The notes under the pieces were generated by a model. The model did not search any database, was not told the origin of the DNA, and saw nothing but the letters and a program-made list of their open reading frames with translations. Shown piece by piece: positions 41,391 through 41,749 of a stretch of 41,749 bases of DNA. The stretch is from Pseudomonadota bacterium (GTDB lineage: Bacteria; Pseudomonadota; Gammaproteobacteria; Steroidobacterales; Steroidobacteraceae): the NCBI GenBank assembly GCA_947459825.1, contig CANHFH010000010.1, positions 1 through 41,749 on the forward strand, written 5' to 3'. The first letter of the stretch is position 1. Each line of letters begins with the position of its first letter. The position numbers were made by a program, and so were the translations under genes.

Positions 41391-41749
41391 TCACGCGGCG
41401 CTGCGCGCCCGCTTGCCGTGCAACCGCAGCACCAGCGCCGCCTCGTCGCGGCTCATGCCGCAGGCGGCGACGAGCTCGGCATCGGTCGCGCCGGATGCAG
41501 CCATGCGGATCGCCATCTCGTAGCCGGTGGATTGCGTCCGCGGCGATAGGGCGCCGTAGCGCGTGTCGCTCACCAAGCGGTCCTCCAGCTGGCGCACCAA
41601 CGCGTCGAGACGGCGGATCTCCGACTCGCCCGTGCTCGCGAGAGCCTGCTGGCGCTGCAGTTCGCTGCGCATGCGGGCGAGCGCGGTCGAGGTGGCCCGC
41701 CAGAACACCATCAGCGCTCCGATGCCGAAGACGGCGACGAGCGCCAAGC
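41391..41749 (-). CDS. DUF2802-type membrane-anchored protein (partial, 5' end outside window)
   Basis: At least 118 residues are visible. The N-terminal part (ALVAVFGIGALMVFW) is a membrane helix; a coiled-coil follows (ARMRSELQRQQALASTGESEIRRLDALVRQLEDRL), and the C-terminus is the DUF2802 helix-turn-helix-like motif YEMAIRMAASGATDAELVAACGMSRDEAALVLRLHG. A TTG at 41747 could start it, but the true start is probably beyond the window. Such proteins are found beside chemotaxis and motility genes in gammaproteobacteria; here the HDOD gene follows, which fits that signalling context. Confidence 0.75.
   Translation of the reverse strand, partial: LALVAVFGIGALMVFWRATSTALARMRSELQRQQALASTGESEIRRLDALVRQLEDRLVSDTRYGALSPRTQSTGYEMAIRMAASGATDAELVAACGMSRDEAALVLRLHGKRARSAA

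Overview
This is a high-GC bacterial chromosome segment, almost wholly coding, with no mobile element, CRISPR array, rRNA or tRNA that I can see. The gene content points to a gammaproteobacterium related to the Xanthomonadales. Supporting marks are a tonB-exbB-exbD-exbD operon, a fused aspartokinase/diaminopimelate decarboxylase (LysAC), fused HisB and HisIE enzymes, a TrpR-family gene heading the his operon, a SAM-I riboswitch before metX-metB, and an IlvC of the Xanthomonas type. The assignment is by family resemblance only; no alignment was run.

Layout. (1) 1-8632 is a catabolic island: hydantoinase/oxoprolinase subunits B (cut by the window edge) and A and an HMG-CoA-lyase-like enzyme on the minus strand, then a family III CoA-transferase, an N-carbamoylsarcosine-amidase-like hydrolase, a two-domain VOC protein, a methyltransferase and a small basic protein on the plus strand. 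The order suggests opening of a cyclic amide, removal of a carbamoyl group, CoA activation and C-C cleavage; the substrate is unknown. (2) 8663-13674 (minus) is a TonB energy-transduction operon, tonB-exbB-exbD-exbD, followed past a strong terminator by two paralogous secreted helical-repeat proteins. (3) 14020-23195 is branched-chain amino-acid synthesis: ilvD and an M17 aminopeptidase on minus, and ilvC-leuA-leuC-leuD-leuB on plus behind a complete leucine attenuator (promoter, 39-residue leucine-rich leader peptide, antiterminator, terminator). (4) 23223-25733 (minus) is metX-metB under a SAM-I riboswitch whose downstream hairpin can mask the metX ribosome-binding site. (5) 25767-33380 is a complete histidine operon, hisR(yerC)-hisG-D-C-B-H-A-F-IE, with most genes overlapping by four bases and a 26-bp near-palindromic operator at its head. 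(6) 33353-36222 (minus) holds lysAC, whose 3' end overlaps hisIE by 28 bp on the opposite strand, and a small acidic/basic protein. (7) 36334-41749 holds SAM hydrolase, an SDR oxidoreductase, an SLC13-type transporter, an L,D-transpeptidase, an HDOD protein and a truncated DUF2802-type membrane protein.

The window is thus mainly an amino-acid biosynthesis hub (Ile/Val/Leu, Met, His, Lys) in which three different control devices can be read from the sequence: peptide-mediated attenuation (Leu), a riboswitch (Met), and an autogenous repressor-operator pair (His). The least understood part is the hydantoinase/CoA island at the left end together with its methyltransferase and small-protein pair.
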